Positions 9,129 to 18,209 of a stretch of 64,000 nucleotides of DNA are shown piece after piece. The notes under the pieces were generated by a model that saw only the letters and a list, made by a program, of their open reading frames with translations, was not told where the DNA came from and searched no databases. Position 1 is the first letter of the stretch. Every line of letters starts with the position of its first letter. The DNA lies in the NCBI RefSeq assembly GCF_020091405.1, contig NZ_CP081903.1, forward strand, positions 5,704,501 through 5,768,500, given 5' to 3'. Position numbers and translations under genes: made by a program. This DNA comes from Bacteroides cellulosilyticus. GTDB taxonomy: Bacteria > Bacteroidota > Bacteroidia > Bacteroidales > Bacteroidaceae.

Positions 9129-10787
9129 ATGGAACAAAGTTTTATCGCCTATATTGAGAACAGCATTAAACAGAATTGGGACCTGGATGCCCTGACCGAT
9201 TATAATGGGGCTACCCTGCAATACAAAGACGTAGCCCGCAAAATAGAGAAAGTACATTTAATCTTCGAAGCAAGCGGCATCAAGAAAGGAGATAAAATTG
9301 CCATCTGCGGACGTAACAGTTCACACTGGGGAGTTACTTTCCTCGCTACACTGACCTACGGAGCCGTTGCAGTTCCCATCCTGCACGAATTTAAAGCGGA
9401 TAATATACATAACATCGTAAACCATTCCGAAGCCAAATTACTATTTGTGGGCGACCAGGTATGGGAGAATCTGAACGAAGCCGCCATGACCATTCTGGAA
9501 GGCATCATCCTGATGACGGATTTCTCTATCCTGATATCCCGTACGGAAAAGTTGGATTATGCCCGCGAGCACCTGAATGAGTTGTTCGGCAAGAAATATC
9601 CCAAGAATTTCCGCAAGGAACACATCGAATATCACAAGGACCAGCCTGAAGAACTGGCAGTAATCAACTATACTTCCGGTACGACGAGTTATTCCAAAGG
9701 CGTAATGCTACCCTATCGCAGTCTATGGTCGAATACAGCATTTGCATTTGAGGTATTGCCACTGAAGGCCGGGGATAAGATTATCTCCATGCTGCCGATG
9801 GCGCACATGTATGGGCTGGCATTCGAATTCCTGTACGAATTCGCCGCAGGATGTCAGATATACTTCCTCACCCGTATGCCAAGTCCGAAGATTATCTTCC
9901 AGGCATTCTCGGAAGTGAAGCCGCACCTGGTGGTAGCCGTACCGCTTATTATAGAGAAGATTATCAAGAAAAACGTGCTTCCGAAACTGGAAACACCAAC
10001 CATGAAACTATTGCTTAAAGTCCCCATCATCAACGACAAGATCAAGACAACCGTACGCGAAGGAGTAGTCAGTGCCTTCGGTGGACGTTTTGCGGAAGTC
10101 ATTGTAGGGGGTGCCGCTTTCAACCAGGAAGTAGAACAGTTCCTACGCATGATAGAATTCCCCTACACGGTAGGTTACGGAATGACAGAATGCGGGCCGA
10201 TCATCTGTTACGAAGACTGGTCACGCTTCAAACCGGGTTCCTGCGGTAAGGCCGTCCCCCGTATGGAAGTGAAAATCCTTTCTCCTGATCCGGAAAACAT
10301 AGCGGGAGAAATCGTATGCCGCGGACCTAACGTCATGCTGGGATACTATAAAAATGAAGAAGCCACCCGTGAGGCTATTGATGCCGACGGTTGGTTGCAC
10401 ACCGGTGACCTTGCGTTGATGGATGCCGAGGGCAATGTAACCATCAAGGGACGCAGCAAGAACATGCTGCTCGGTGCCAGCGGACAGAATATCTACCCCG
10501 AAGAAATAGAAGACAAGTTGAACAACCTGCCGTATGTTGCCGAAAGCATTATCGTACAGCAAAATGAAAAGCTTGTCGGACTGGTATATCCTGACTTTGA
10601 CGATGCTTTTGCACATGGTCTGACCACTACGGACATCGAACGTGTCATGGAAGAAAACCGCGTTGCGTTAAACGCAGAGCTTCCGGCGTACAGCCAGATA
10701 CTCAAAATGAAAATCTATCCCGAAGAATTTGAGAAAACGCCCAAACGCTCCATCAAACGGTTCTTGTACCAAGAGGCGAAGGGATAA
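9129..10787 (+). CDS. AMP-dependent acyl-CoA synthetase (long-chain fatty acid ligase type)
   Basis: 552 residues, an ANL-superfamily adenylating enzyme. It should activate a carboxylic acid, probably a fatty acid, to the acyl-AMP and then acyl-CoA. Visible: phosphate loop NYTSGTTSYSKGVM (about 179-192), GYGMTECGP (A5 motif), GWLHTGDLALMD (A7) and KGRSKNMLLGASGQNIYPEEIED (A8, split here by the hinge), and a C-terminal K in TPKRSIKRFLYQ. The chain is shorter than eukaryote-like FadD but complete. It has its own promoter; the sulfatase gene follows after 36 bp on the same strand. Substrate not deducible. Confidence 0.9.
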   Translation: MEQSFIAYIENSIKQNWDLDALTDYNGATLQYKDVARKIEKVHLIFEASGIKKGDKIAICGRNSSHWGVTFLATLTYGAVAVPILHEFKADNIHNIVNHSEAKLLFVGDQVWENLNEAAMTILEGIILMTDFSILISRTEKLDYAREHLNELFGKKYPKNFRKEHIEYHKDQPEELAVINYTSGTTSYSKGVMLPYRSLWSNTAFAFEVLPLKAGDKIISMLPMAHMYGLAFEFLYEFAAGCQIYFLTRMPSPKIIFQAFSEVKPHLVVAVPLIIEKIIKKNVLPKLETPTMKLLLKVPIINDKIKTTVREGVVSAFGGRFAEVIVGGAAFNQEVEQFLRMIEFPYTVGYGMTECGPIICYEDWSRFKPGSCGKAVPRMEVKILSPDPENIAGEIVCRGPNVMLGYYKNEEATREAIDADGWLHTGDLALMDAEGNVTIKGRSKNMLLGASGQNIYPEEIEDKLNNLPYVAESIIVQQNEKLVGLVYPDFDDAFAHGLTTTDIERVMEENRVALNAELPAYSQILKMKIYPEEFEKTPKRSIKRFLYQEAKG

Positions 10788-10823
10788 GATAAAGAAACTA
10801 ACCTTTATAAAGTATCATCTCAA

Positions 10824-12380
10824 ATGAAAAACGAATTATTACTGTCTGCTGCCATATTGCCCATGTGTGGTATGGCAGGAGAAGCGATTGCGGCATCTCC
10901 GGCAAAGGGAGCGCCGAAAGAAAAGCAACGTCCGAACATAGTTCTGTTTTTGGTTGACGACATGGGATGGCAGGATACTTCGCTGCCTTTCTGGACTCAA
11001 CGAACGCATTACAACGACACTTATCACACGCCGAACATGGAACGTCTGGCGGCACAAGGGAAGATGTTCACACAAGCATACGCTTGTAGTATCAGCTCCC
11101 CCACCCGGGTCAGTCTTTTTACAGGGATGAATGCCGCGCGGCATCGTGTGACAAGTTGGACATTACGCAAAAATACAACGCATGAACAACCGGACTCTGT
11201 GATGATCTATCCGGAATGGAATGTGAATGGTATTTGTCAGGAACCGGGAATCGAACGCACTACACAAGTCACTACGCTTGCACAAGTGCTTAAAGAGAAC
11301 GGATATCAGACCATTCATTGCGGTAAAGCCCACTTTGGAGCAAATGATACTCCTGGAGCTGATCCGCTGACGATGGGCTTTGAAGTGAACATAGCCGGAC
11401 ACGCTGCCGGTTCACCGGCCAGTTACTACGGCAAGAATAATTTCGGTAATAAGCCGGACGGGAAAAGTCCGTTGGCAGCAGTTCCGGGATTGGAAAAATA
11501 TCATGGTACGGATACCTTCCTCAGCGAAGCACTTACACTGGAAGCAATGAAGGCTTTGGATAGTGCACAGCAAAAGGATGAACCATTCTTCTTATATATG
11601 GCTCATTATGCCATTCATACGCCTATACAACCGGACTATCGCTTCTATCAGAAATATCTGGATAAAGGACTTCCACCCGTAGAGGCCGCCTATGCCACCC
11701 TCATTGAAGGGATGGATAAAAGTCTGGGAGATCTGATGGACTATCTGGAACGCAACCATCTGACAGAAAATACAGTCATTCTTTTCATGTCCGATAATGG
11801 CGGACTGGCTGCACATACCCGTGCCGGAGAACTGCATACACAGAATTACCCGCTCAACAGCGGAAAAGGTTCCGCTTACGAGGGCGGTGTACGCGAACCG
11901 ATGATCGTGAGCTGGCCCGGTGTAGTAGCTCCGGATACGAAATGTGGAGATTATCTGATGATTGAAGATTTCTATCCGACTATTCTTGAGATAGCAGGTG
12001 TCCAGAAGTACACTACCGTGCAACAACGGGATGGTATCAGTTTTATGCCGTTGTTGACAGGAAAGGGCAAAATCAAGGATCGCGATATCTATTGGCACTA
12101 TCCCCATAGTTGGGGACCTTCGGGCCCGGGTATTGGGGCCACCTGCTCCATCCGTTCCGGTGACTGGAAACTTGTATATTACTTTGCGGACGGTAAACGT
12201 GAACTGTTTAATATTCCGGAAGATATCAGCGAGAAAGACGACGTGGCTATAAAGAATCCACGTATCGTAAAGAAATTAGCACAGAAATTAAGTAACTATC
12301 TCCGGTCGGTAGATGCGCAGCGTCCTACGCTTCGTGCCACCGGCAAATTGGCCCCCTGGCCGGACGAAATTAAAGATTGA
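10824..12380 (+). CDS. Sulfatase, serine type (family S1)
   Basis: 518 residues with an N-terminal signal sequence (about 1-24). Formylglycine-dependent sulfatases carry C/S-x-P-x-R; here it is S91-S-P-T-R95 in ACSISSPTRVSLFTG, the serine form that in Bacteroides is matured by the radical-SAM enzyme anSME. Metal ligands are seen in LVDDMGWQD (43-51) and MSDNGGL. The protein would act in the periplasm or outer membrane on sulfated glycans or other sulfate esters. No polysaccharide-utilisation genes adjoin it, so the substrate is open. It overlaps or abuts the next gene. Confidence 0.93.
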   Translation: MKNELLLSAAILPMCGMAGEAIAASPAKGAPKEKQRPNIVLFLVDDMGWQDTSLPFWTQRTHYNDTYHTPNMERLAAQGKMFTQAYACSISSPTRVSLFTGMNAARHRVTSWTLRKNTTHEQPDSVMIYPEWNVNGICQEPGIERTTQVTTLAQVLKENGYQTIHCGKAHFGANDTPGADPLTMGFEVNIAGHAAGSPASYYGKNNFGNKPDGKSPLAAVPGLEKYHGTDTFLSEALTLEAMKALDSAQQKDEPFFLYMAHYAIHTPIQPDYRFYQKYLDKGLPPVEAAYATLIEGMDKSLGDLMDYLERNHLTENTVILFMSDNGGLAAHTRAGELHTQNYPLNSGKGSAYEGGVREPMIVSWPGVVAPDTKCGDYLMIEDFYPTILEIAGVQKYTTVQQRDGISFMPLLTGKGKIKDRDIYWHYPHSWGPSGPGIGATCSIRSGDWKLVYYFADGKRELFNIPEDISEKDDVAIKNPRIVKKLAQKLSNYLRSVDAQRPTLRATGKLAPWPDEIKD

Positions 12381-12385
12381 AACCA

Positions 12386-13618
12386 ATGAGACGATTATTT
12401 CCATCCATTATTGCATTACTGATGGTTGCGGGTACACTCCCTGCACAAACCACTGACAGTCCGTCAACAACAAAGAAAGACAGAGAGCCTGTCGGCATCA
12501 ACCTATCCTTGTGGAAGAACATGTCTACGCAGCCGACTGACACTGTCGGCAGTACCTGCCTAAACCTCGGTCTTTTTTCCTCCATGAACCGCCTGAACGG
12601 TGTGGGTATCAATCTACTGGGCGGAGTGGTGCTGCGTGACATGAACGGTGTACAAATCACAGGACTTGCCAACTTAGTAGGAGGCAGTATGCGAGGCGTC
12701 CAGATTGCCGGTATCAGTAACGTGAATGGGAATAATCTCAGTGGCGTATCCATATCCGGTTTAGTCGGTATCACAGGAAATCATGCACAAGGTGTCATTT
12801 TTTCGGGGCTCACCAATATAACAGGAGACAACACCAGTGGTGTTATCATAGGTGGTCTGCTGAACATTAGCGGTGAGAACTCTTCGGGTGTGCACTTGGC
12901 AGGATTAGCCAATATTGCGGGTGAGAGCTTCAATGGCATCACCACTTCCGGGCTTCTGAATATTGTAGGCCAAAGTCTGCGAGGCATACAAATCAGCGGC
13001 TTGGGCAACATCACAGGAGAAAACATGCACGGTATGCAAATATCCGGACTCGGCAACGTGGTAGGCGGAAGTTTTACCGGTGCACAACTTGCCCCCATGA
13101 ACATGGCAAAAAGCGGAAAAGGATTACAAATCGGATTATTCAATTACTATAAGGAGAACTTCGATGGCTTCCAGTTAGGTCTGGTAAATGCCAATCCGGA
13201 TACGAAAGTACAGCTAATGCTTTTCGGAGGAAACACTACAAAGCTGAATGTAGGTGCCCGTTTCAAGAACAAGTTGTTCTATACCATCTTAGGCGGTGGT
13301 ACGCACTATCTGGATTTCAGCGATAAGTTTTCCGCCTCCCTCTTCTATCGTGCCGGCCTCGAATTACCCTTGTACAAGCAGTTGTTCATCAGCGGTGACC
13401 TGGGCTTCCAGCACATCGAAAACTTCAAGAATAAAGATTACGGTTTCCCTGCACGCCTCTATGCCCTCCAGGCACGTGTCAATCTGGAATATCGCTTAAC
13501 AGACCGCCTCGGTATATTTGTCACCGGTGGTTACGGTGGCAGCCGCTACTACAACAAGGGAGTTACTTACGATAAAGGAGTGATCCTGGAAGGAGGAGTG
13601 GTGGTGTTTAAATACTAA
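12386..13618 (+). CDS. Secreted protein with ten or so 16-residue repeats and a C-terminal barrel-like domain
   Basis: 410 residues from ATG 12386; a TTG at 12377 in frame would overlap the sulfatase stop but is a poorer start. Signal peptide MRRLFPSIIALLMVAG. Residues about 65-230 are near-regular 16-residue repeats of the form GVxISGLxNIxGxNxx (for example GVIFSGLTNITGDNTS, GVIIGGLLNISGENSS). This resembles the 'surface repeat' of the LA_2272 type, which should form a beta-solenoid-like stack. The C-terminal 150 residues have alternating polar/apolar strands and end in an aromatic-rich GGVVVFKY, as outer-membrane barrels do. Tightly linked to the sulfatase, so probably co-transcribed. Function unknown. 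Confidence 0.8.
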   Translation: MRRLFPSIIALLMVAGTLPAQTTDSPSTTKKDREPVGINLSLWKNMSTQPTDTVGSTCLNLGLFSSMNRLNGVGINLLGGVVLRDMNGVQITGLANLVGGSMRGVQIAGISNVNGNNLSGVSISGLVGITGNHAQGVIFSGLTNITGDNTSGVIIGGLLNISGENSSGVHLAGLANIAGESFNGITTSGLLNIVGQSLRGIQISGLGNITGENMHGMQISGLGNVVGGSFTGAQLAPMNMAKSGKGLQIGLFNYYKENFDGFQLGLVNANPDTKVQLMLFGGNTTKLNVGARFKNKLFYTILGGGTHYLDFSDKFSASLFYRAGLELPLYKQLFISGDLGFQHIENFKNKDYGFPARLYALQARVNLEYRLTDRLGIFVTGGYGGSRYYNKGVTYDKGVILEGGVVVFKY

Positions 13619-13748
13619 GTATTAGGTATTAGGTATTAGGTATTAAGTATTAAGTATTAAGTATTAAGTATTAAGTATTGGCTGCTACACGTAATGCACT
13701 GGCAAATGTTTGAACGCTTAATACTTAATACCTAATACTTAATACCTC
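13616..13748. repeat. Heptad-unit hairpin repeat, TATTAAG/TATTAGG type
   Basis: About nine tandem 7-nt units (AAGTATT or AGGTATT) at 13616-13679 are followed by a ~37-nt spacer and a shorter reverse-complement array at 13717-13748. It fills the space between the convergent stops of the repeat protein and fbp, so a bidirectional terminator role is plausible. Confidence 0.8.
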
Positions 13749-13759
13749 ATATTTAGTCT

Positions 13760-15745
13760 TCAGTTCTTTTCCTTTATAAACCCCGTCCTATACGCTACCA
13801 GCAACTTCTTCAGGTCCTGTATCTGCGTTACTAGTACTTTTCCCTTATCGGTATCTTTCACCATCATGCGTTGTGAATTGAACTCGACGACGAAAGTATT
13901 GGATTTGATATCCTGTCCCTCTTCTATTGCTTTCTGACGGCTTTGGAACGGTTCATGTTGCACTAGCTGTAAGCCATGCGAATGATATACCAGCGTATAT
14001 CCGGCAATTCCGGTTTCCGGCTGATATGCTTTGGAGAATCCACCGTCAATCACCAGCAGTTTACCGTCTGCTTTTATCGGCTTCTCACCTTTGATAATCT
14101 TCACAGGCACATGCCCGTTAATGATGTGTGAATGAGGACCTGTAACCTCAAATTCCGCAAGAATACGCTCGCAAATATCCGCACGGTTGCGCAAAGTATA
14201 ATAATATCCTTTGGTTTCTTTAGATAATTCTTTATCTCCTATAAAATAGCGTTCAAACGTTGCCATCTTATCCTTGTCAAACGATGGAGCATTTGGGCCA
14301 CACCACATATACCACACATAATCCAGCGCAAAACTCTTCTCCTCCGTACCGTCTTCGTCAAAATAAGCTGTACGTATCAGTTGATCCGTTTTACACAATA
14401 ATTTCTTGCCCCAATATTCTTTCTTTCCGATGCGGACACGCTTGAAACTGCCATCTTCATTCAGAGGCATCGAAGCATGATACAACAGGTTACTATTACA
14501 AATCAGATACATACCACCATACGTAAACAAACAACGCATGTGCTTCTTCAGTTTTTCACTGTTCATGAACGAAGCATGAATCTTATCAATCAACTCCCGT
14601 TCTTCATCTGACAGGCGATACGGATCAGCCGGATCAATCGTCGGGAAGTTGGTGTCGCGAAGCGGATATTCCTTTCCTTCGTACACAAAGACGCCTTTCT
14701 CGAAATCAATCTTTTCCAGCAACTTTCGGTTCTGCATGCCAAACTCAGGACGACGATCTATAATCTCCGCTTCCAGTTTGAACTGTATCACCGTAATGGC
14801 TTTATGCATTTGGGTAATCAACCGTAAAGTCTTCTCGTTATAGTTACCATCTGCGAAGTTCATCTTCGGTGCAAAAATTGTACAGGGATCATCCGCATAG
14901 GTATCCATGGCAAACGTGGCAAGCGGCAGCAAGTTGATGCCATACCCGTCTTCCAATGTCGCCAGATTAGCGTAACGCATCGACATACGGATCACATTGG
15001 CAATACAGGCGTCATTACCCGACGCTGCTCCCATCCAAAGAATGTCATGGTTTCCCCACTGGATATCGAAATTATGATAATCGCAGAGTGTATCCATAAT
15101 GATATGCGCTCCCGGACCACGGTCGTAGATATCTCCTACGATGTGCAGGGAATCAATCGTCAGCCGCTGGATAAGATTACACATCGCGATGATGAAATCA
15201 TCTGAACGCTTGGTAGAGATGATAGTGCTGATAATCACATTGATATAGGCATGCTTATTAGGCTCTACACTCGACTCATGCAGCAATTCCTGAATGATAT
15301 ACGAAAATTCTGCCGGAAGTGCCTTGCGTACCTTTGAGCGTGTATATTTGGAAGATACATTCTGGCAAACTTTCACCAGTTGGTTCAATGTTATCAGATA
15401 CCAGTCGTCCAGGTCAGCCTCCTGTTCTTTAATCAGTTGCAGCTTCTCTTCGGGATAGTAAATCAGCGTACATATCTCTTTCTTCTCACTTTCACGCAGG
15501 GTATGCCCGAAGATTTCATTCACTTTTCGCTTCACGGCTCCCGAAGCGTTCTTCAACACATGCTGAAAGGCTTCGTATTCACCATGAATATCGGTCAGGA
15601 AGTGTTCTGTCCCCTTCGGGAGATTCAAAATAGCTTCCAAATTAATAATTTCTGTACTGGCATCCGCAATTGTAGGGAAACTGCGTGACAGCAACTGCAA
15701 ATAACGCAAGTCGCTCATGATGCTTTCAGGGGTAATATTACTCAT
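13760..15745 (-). CDS. fbp: Fructose-1,6-bisphosphatase class III
   Basis: 661 residues, the length of the large class III FBPase found in Firmicutes and Bacteroides. Dephosphorylates fructose 1,6-bisphosphate in gluconeogenesis. It carries metallophosphoesterase signatures: TDIHGEYEAF (about 52-61), GDIYDRGPGAHI (about 198-209), WGNHDILWMGAASGN (about 225-239) and the late INGHVPVK. Downstream of the AspT-like gene on the same strand but separated by about 150 bp of 21-nt repeats. Stop is convergent with the repeat-protein gene. Confidence 0.96.
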   Translation of the reverse strand: MSNITPESIMSDLRYLQLLSRSFPTIADASTEIINLEAILNLPKGTEHFLTDIHGEYEAFQHVLKNASGAVKRKVNEIFGHTLRESEKKEICTLIYYPEEKLQLIKEQEADLDDWYLITLNQLVKVCQNVSSKYTRSKVRKALPAEFSYIIQELLHESSVEPNKHAYINVIISTIISTKRSDDFIIAMCNLIQRLTIDSLHIVGDIYDRGPGAHIIMDTLCDYHNFDIQWGNHDILWMGAASGNDACIANVIRMSMRYANLATLEDGYGINLLPLATFAMDTYADDPCTIFAPKMNFADGNYNEKTLRLITQMHKAITVIQFKLEAEIIDRRPEFGMQNRKLLEKIDFEKGVFVYEGKEYPLRDTNFPTIDPADPYRLSDEERELIDKIHASFMNSEKLKKHMRCLFTYGGMYLICNSNLLYHASMPLNEDGSFKRVRIGKKEYWGKKLLCKTDQLIRTAYFDEDGTEEKSFALDYVWYMWCGPNAPSFDKDKMATFERYFIGDKELSKETKGYYYTLRNRADICERILAEFEVTGPHSHIINGHVPVKIIKGEKPIKADGKLLVIDGGFSKAYQPETGIAGYTLVYHSHGLQLVQHEPFQSRQKAIEEGQDIKSNTFVVEFNSQRMMVKDTDKGKVLVTQIQDLKKLLVAYRTGFIKEKN

Positions 15746-15805
15746 GATATCTAATTACAAATTACAATTTACAAATTACATATGGGCTTGTGTCTTCATT
15801 CCAAA

Positions 15806-15889
15806 CCTCAACTCTACGTTTCTAATCCTCAACTTTGCATTCCCAAACCTCAACTCTACGTTCCTAATCCTCAACTCTACATTCCCAAC
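15806..15889. repeat. Four tandem 21-nt repeats
   Basis: Four contiguous imperfect units at 15806, 15827, 15848 and 15869, each starting CCTCAACTCTACGTTCC or a close variant, each 21 nt (three heptads). A further AATTACA-type short repeat lies at 15757-15780. It lies between the AspT-like gene and fbp. No spacer structure, so not a CRISPR. Confidence 0.85.
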
Positions 15890-15898
15890 TCTTCACTA

Positions 15899-17563
15899 TC
15901 AACTTAAAAAGAACATCAACAGCACTTGGGCGATAATCACACGCAGAAACATGCACAAGGGATAAACCGTAGCATAAGAAACTGAAGGATTATCACCGGG
16001 AATGGTATCATTCACATAATTCAATGCCATCGGATTCGCCATACTACCGCACAGCATCCCTGCCACCGAACCGAAATCTATCTTCATCCAACGGAAAGCA
16101 ATGATTCCCATTATCAGTACAGGAAGCACAGTCAGCGCACAGCCGATAGCTATCCACAACAAACCTTCCGGACGGAACACCGTATCGAAGAAATGGGCAC
16201 CCGCATCCAATCCCAGACAAGCCAGATAGAGCGACAAGCCCAAGGCACGAAGCATCAGATTGGCACTGCGGGTTGTGTAGGTCACCATGTGCATTCTGGG
16301 GCCGAAAGTACCGATAAGAATGCCTACTATAATCGGGCCTCCTGCAAGTCCCAACTTCACGGGAGTGCTGACACCGGGGATAGCGATAGGTATTGCTCCC
16401 AATGCAAGGCCGAGGACAATGCCCACGAATACAGCAACCAGATTAGGTTCTTTCAGGCTCTTGACAGCATTGCCCAATACTTTTTCCACATTTTGTACGG
16501 CAGCCGCCTCACCTATTACCGTCAGTCGGTCGCCCAACTGCAAAGTCAGTTCCGCCGTAGCCAGCAACTGCACGCCACTGCGATATACGCGACTGATATT
16601 GATGCCGTAATGATTGCGCAGATGCAGCGAACCCAGTTTCTTTCCGTTCAGTTCGGGACGTGTCACCACGATACGTTGCGAAACCAACTGGCTGTCAATG
16701 GCATTCCAGTCGATATCCTCCTTGTTCCAGTCCGTATTTTCCTGTTCGCCGAACAGCACCGTCAGTGCAGGCGCACTCTTTTCGGAAGTGATGACCAGCA
16801 GACGGTCACCTTCTTTAATCACCTTCTCGGAAGTGGGGATACTCACATTCCCGTCCCGCCACAAACGGGATATCACGAATTTAGGATAGCTCAATTGCGC
16901 TATATCCTTTATGCTCATATTAAAGATTGCCGGATTGTGCACCTGGAATGCAACGATATATGGTTTGTTCACATCGTCTTTCTCTTTGACTTCCAAATCT
17001 TCCTTACGCACCAGCATTTTGCGTATCAGCAGGATACCGAGAATCACTCCCACTACGCCCAACGGATATGCCACCGCACATCCCAAAGCCGGAGTATTCG
17101 CCTCAATGCCCATCTGTTTCAAGGTTTGCTGTGCGGCACCCAGCGCAGGGGTATTGGTCGTGGCACCACAGAGGATACCCACCATGTCCGGCAGGGAAAC
17201 TCCCAGTCCATAGCTGCCCAACACCGTCATCACCGTACCGATCAGCACCACGCCCACTGCCAGCATATTCAGTTGCACACCACCCGTCCTGAACGAACTG
17301 AAAAAGCCCGGACCGACCTGCAATCCCAGTGCATACACGAATATCACTAAACCGAAACTCTCAGCATAGTTCAGCATCTGCGGGTCAATGGACAGCCCGA
17401 AATGTCCGGCAATGATACCTGCAAAAAACACGAAGGTCACTCCCAACGATATACCGCAGATATGTATCTTTCCCAGCCCCAAACCAATAGCGGAGATCAA
17501 CGAGAGTACCACAACCGCCTGCAGAGCGGAATGTTCAACGAATAAACTGTATAACCAATCCAA
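15899..17563 (-). CDS. AspT/YidE-type transporter with two RCK_C domains
   Basis: 554 residues. N-terminal membrane half (about 1-185) with GxxxG-rich helices and CGATTNTPALGAAQQTL, then two TrkA-C/RCK_C soluble domains (about 195-285 and 290-372), then a second membrane half whose CGSMANPMALNYVNDT mirrors the first-half motif. This is the aspartate:alanine exchanger family (AAEx), of which AspT swaps aspartate for alanine; the true substrate here is not known. A TATCTTTG -7 box on the minus strand (17595-17602) precedes the start. Confidence 0.88.
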   Translation of the reverse strand: MDWLYSLFVEHSALQAVVVLSLISAIGLGLGKIHICGISLGVTFVFFAGIIAGHFGLSIDPQMLNYAESFGLVIFVYALGLQVGPGFFSSFRTGGVQLNMLAVGVVLIGTVMTVLGSYGLGVSLPDMVGILCGATTNTPALGAAQQTLKQMGIEANTPALGCAVAYPLGVVGVILGILLIRKMLVRKEDLEVKEKDDVNKPYIVAFQVHNPAIFNMSIKDIAQLSYPKFVISRLWRDGNVSIPTSEKVIKEGDRLLVITSEKSAPALTVLFGEQENTDWNKEDIDWNAIDSQLVSQRIVVTRPELNGKKLGSLHLRNHYGINISRVYRSGVQLLATAELTLQLGDRLTVIGEAAAVQNVEKVLGNAVKSLKEPNLVAVFVGIVLGLALGAIPIAIPGVSTPVKLGLAGGPIIVGILIGTFGPRMHMVTYTTRSANLMLRALGLSLYLACLGLDAGAHFFDTVFRPEGLLWIAIGCALTVLPVLIMGIIAFRWMKIDFGSVAGMLCGSMANPMALNYVNDTIPGDNPSVSYATVYPLCMFLRVIIAQVLLMFFLS

Positions 17564-17636
17564 TGTGTTTACGCTTTTAATTGATTTCGGAGTGCAAAGA
17601 TAGGAAGTATTCCCAGAGAATGAGAATTAATTGCAT

Positions 17637-17668
17637 AAAAAAAGCGGTCATCATTATTTGATAACCGC
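17637..17668 (-). terminator. Terminator of the tRNA operon
   Basis: On the minus strand a 10-bp stem (GCGGTTATCA / TGATGACCGC with one G-U pair) with a 5-nt loop is followed by seven T. It lies 12 bp beyond the tRNA-Lys 3' end. Confidence 0.85.
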
Positions 17669-17679
17669 CTTATACCTTG

Positions 17680-17752
17680 TACACCCTCAGGGACTCGAAC
17701 CCTGGACCCATTGATTAAGAGTCAATTGCTCTACCAGCTGAGCTAAGAGTGC
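17680..17752 (-). tRNA. tRNA-Lys (CTT)
   Basis: Folds into a standard cloverleaf: acceptor GCACTCT / AGGGTGT, D arm AGCTCAGCTGGTAGAGC, anticodon loop CTCTTAA (anticodon CTT), T arm CAGGGTTCGAGTCCCTG, discriminator A. CCA not encoded. Last of three tRNAs in one transcript. Confidence 0.95.
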
Positions 17753-17769
17753 ATTATGCTTTTTTACCG

Positions 17770-17841
17770 TAGTGGATACGAGAATCGAACTCGTATTACA
17801 TGCGTGAGAGGCATGTGTCCTAACCGTTAGACGAATCCACC
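17770..17841 (-). tRNA. tRNA-Glu (CTC)
   Basis: Acceptor GGTGGAT / ATCCACT, anticodon loop CTCTCAC within CATGC/GCATG (anticodon CTC, glutamate), T arm ACGAGTTCGATTCTCGT, discriminator A. Lies 17 bp upstream of tRNA-Lys. CCA not encoded. Confidence 0.94.
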
Positions 17842-17850
17842 GGCTGTTTG

Positions 17851-17937
17851 CGGAAGCGGGGGGATTCGAACCCCCGGTACAGTTACCCGTACGTCAGTTT
17901 AGCAAACTGGTGGTTTCAGCCACTCACCCACACTTCC
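17851..17937 (-). tRNA. tRNA-Ser (GCT)
   Basis: 87 nt with the long variable arm of class II tRNAs. Acceptor GGAAGTG / CGCTTCC, anticodon loop TTGCTAA (anticodon GCT, serine AGC/AGU), T arm with GGGTTCGAATCCC, discriminator G. First of the three tRNAs. Confidence 0.94.
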
Positions 17938-17967
17938 TTAAACCTGCATTGTTTCTCAAATGCGGTG

Positions 17968-17999
17968 CAAATGTATGGGAAACTTTTGGACTATGCAAA
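17968..17999 (-). promoter_or_regulatory. Promoter of the tRNA operon
   Basis: On the minus strand TTTG (17996-17999), 20-bp spacer, TACATTTG (17968-17975): a consensus Bacteroides promoter about 25 bp upstream of the expected 5' region of tRNA-Ser. Confidence 0.75.
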
Positions 18000-18097
18000 T
18001 CTTTCCATCATATTTTTTTCTGACTTTTTTCACAAAAAGATGTAATCTGTTAAAAGTCAAAAGCAAAGGGAGAAAAAAAAGATTTAAGAAAAGCATC

Positions 18098-18128
18098 AGG
18101 GATTAAGTTTGAATCCCTTTTTCTTTAT
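18098..18128 (+). terminator. Plus-strand terminator-like hairpin before the MATE gene
   Basis: AGGGATT / AATCCCT stem with 7-nt loop followed by TTTTTCTTTATTT. No plus-strand gene is visible upstream of it, since 17.6-17.9 kb is minus-strand tRNA. Confidence 0.6.
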
Positions 18129-18164
18129 TTGACTCACATCAATCTCTCTTTTCACCTCTTTGCG

Positions 18165-18172
18165 TATCTTTG
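18165..18172 (+). promoter_or_regulatory. -7 box of the MATE gene
   Basis: TATCTTTG, matching TAnnTTTG. It sits 38 bp upstream of ATG 18210 and inside the longer reading frame from 18129, which supports the later start. Confidence 0.55.
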
Positions 18173-18209
18173 CGCGATTTTTCATCACCGTGTCTCAAAC
18201 ACATACGAA

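Noticed and set aside
15806..15889. Possible CRISPR array from regular 21-nt repeats
   Set aside because: Units are contiguous with no unique spacers, and no cas genes are present.
16193..17350. 385-codon plus-strand frame opposite the AspT-like transporter
   Set aside because: Antisense shadow with Gln/His-rich composition and no domain.
18129..18209. Upstream start of the MATE protein at 18129
   Set aside because: A -7 box at 18165 lies inside it and the extra 27 residues do not look like MATE sequence; ATG 18210 fits the family.
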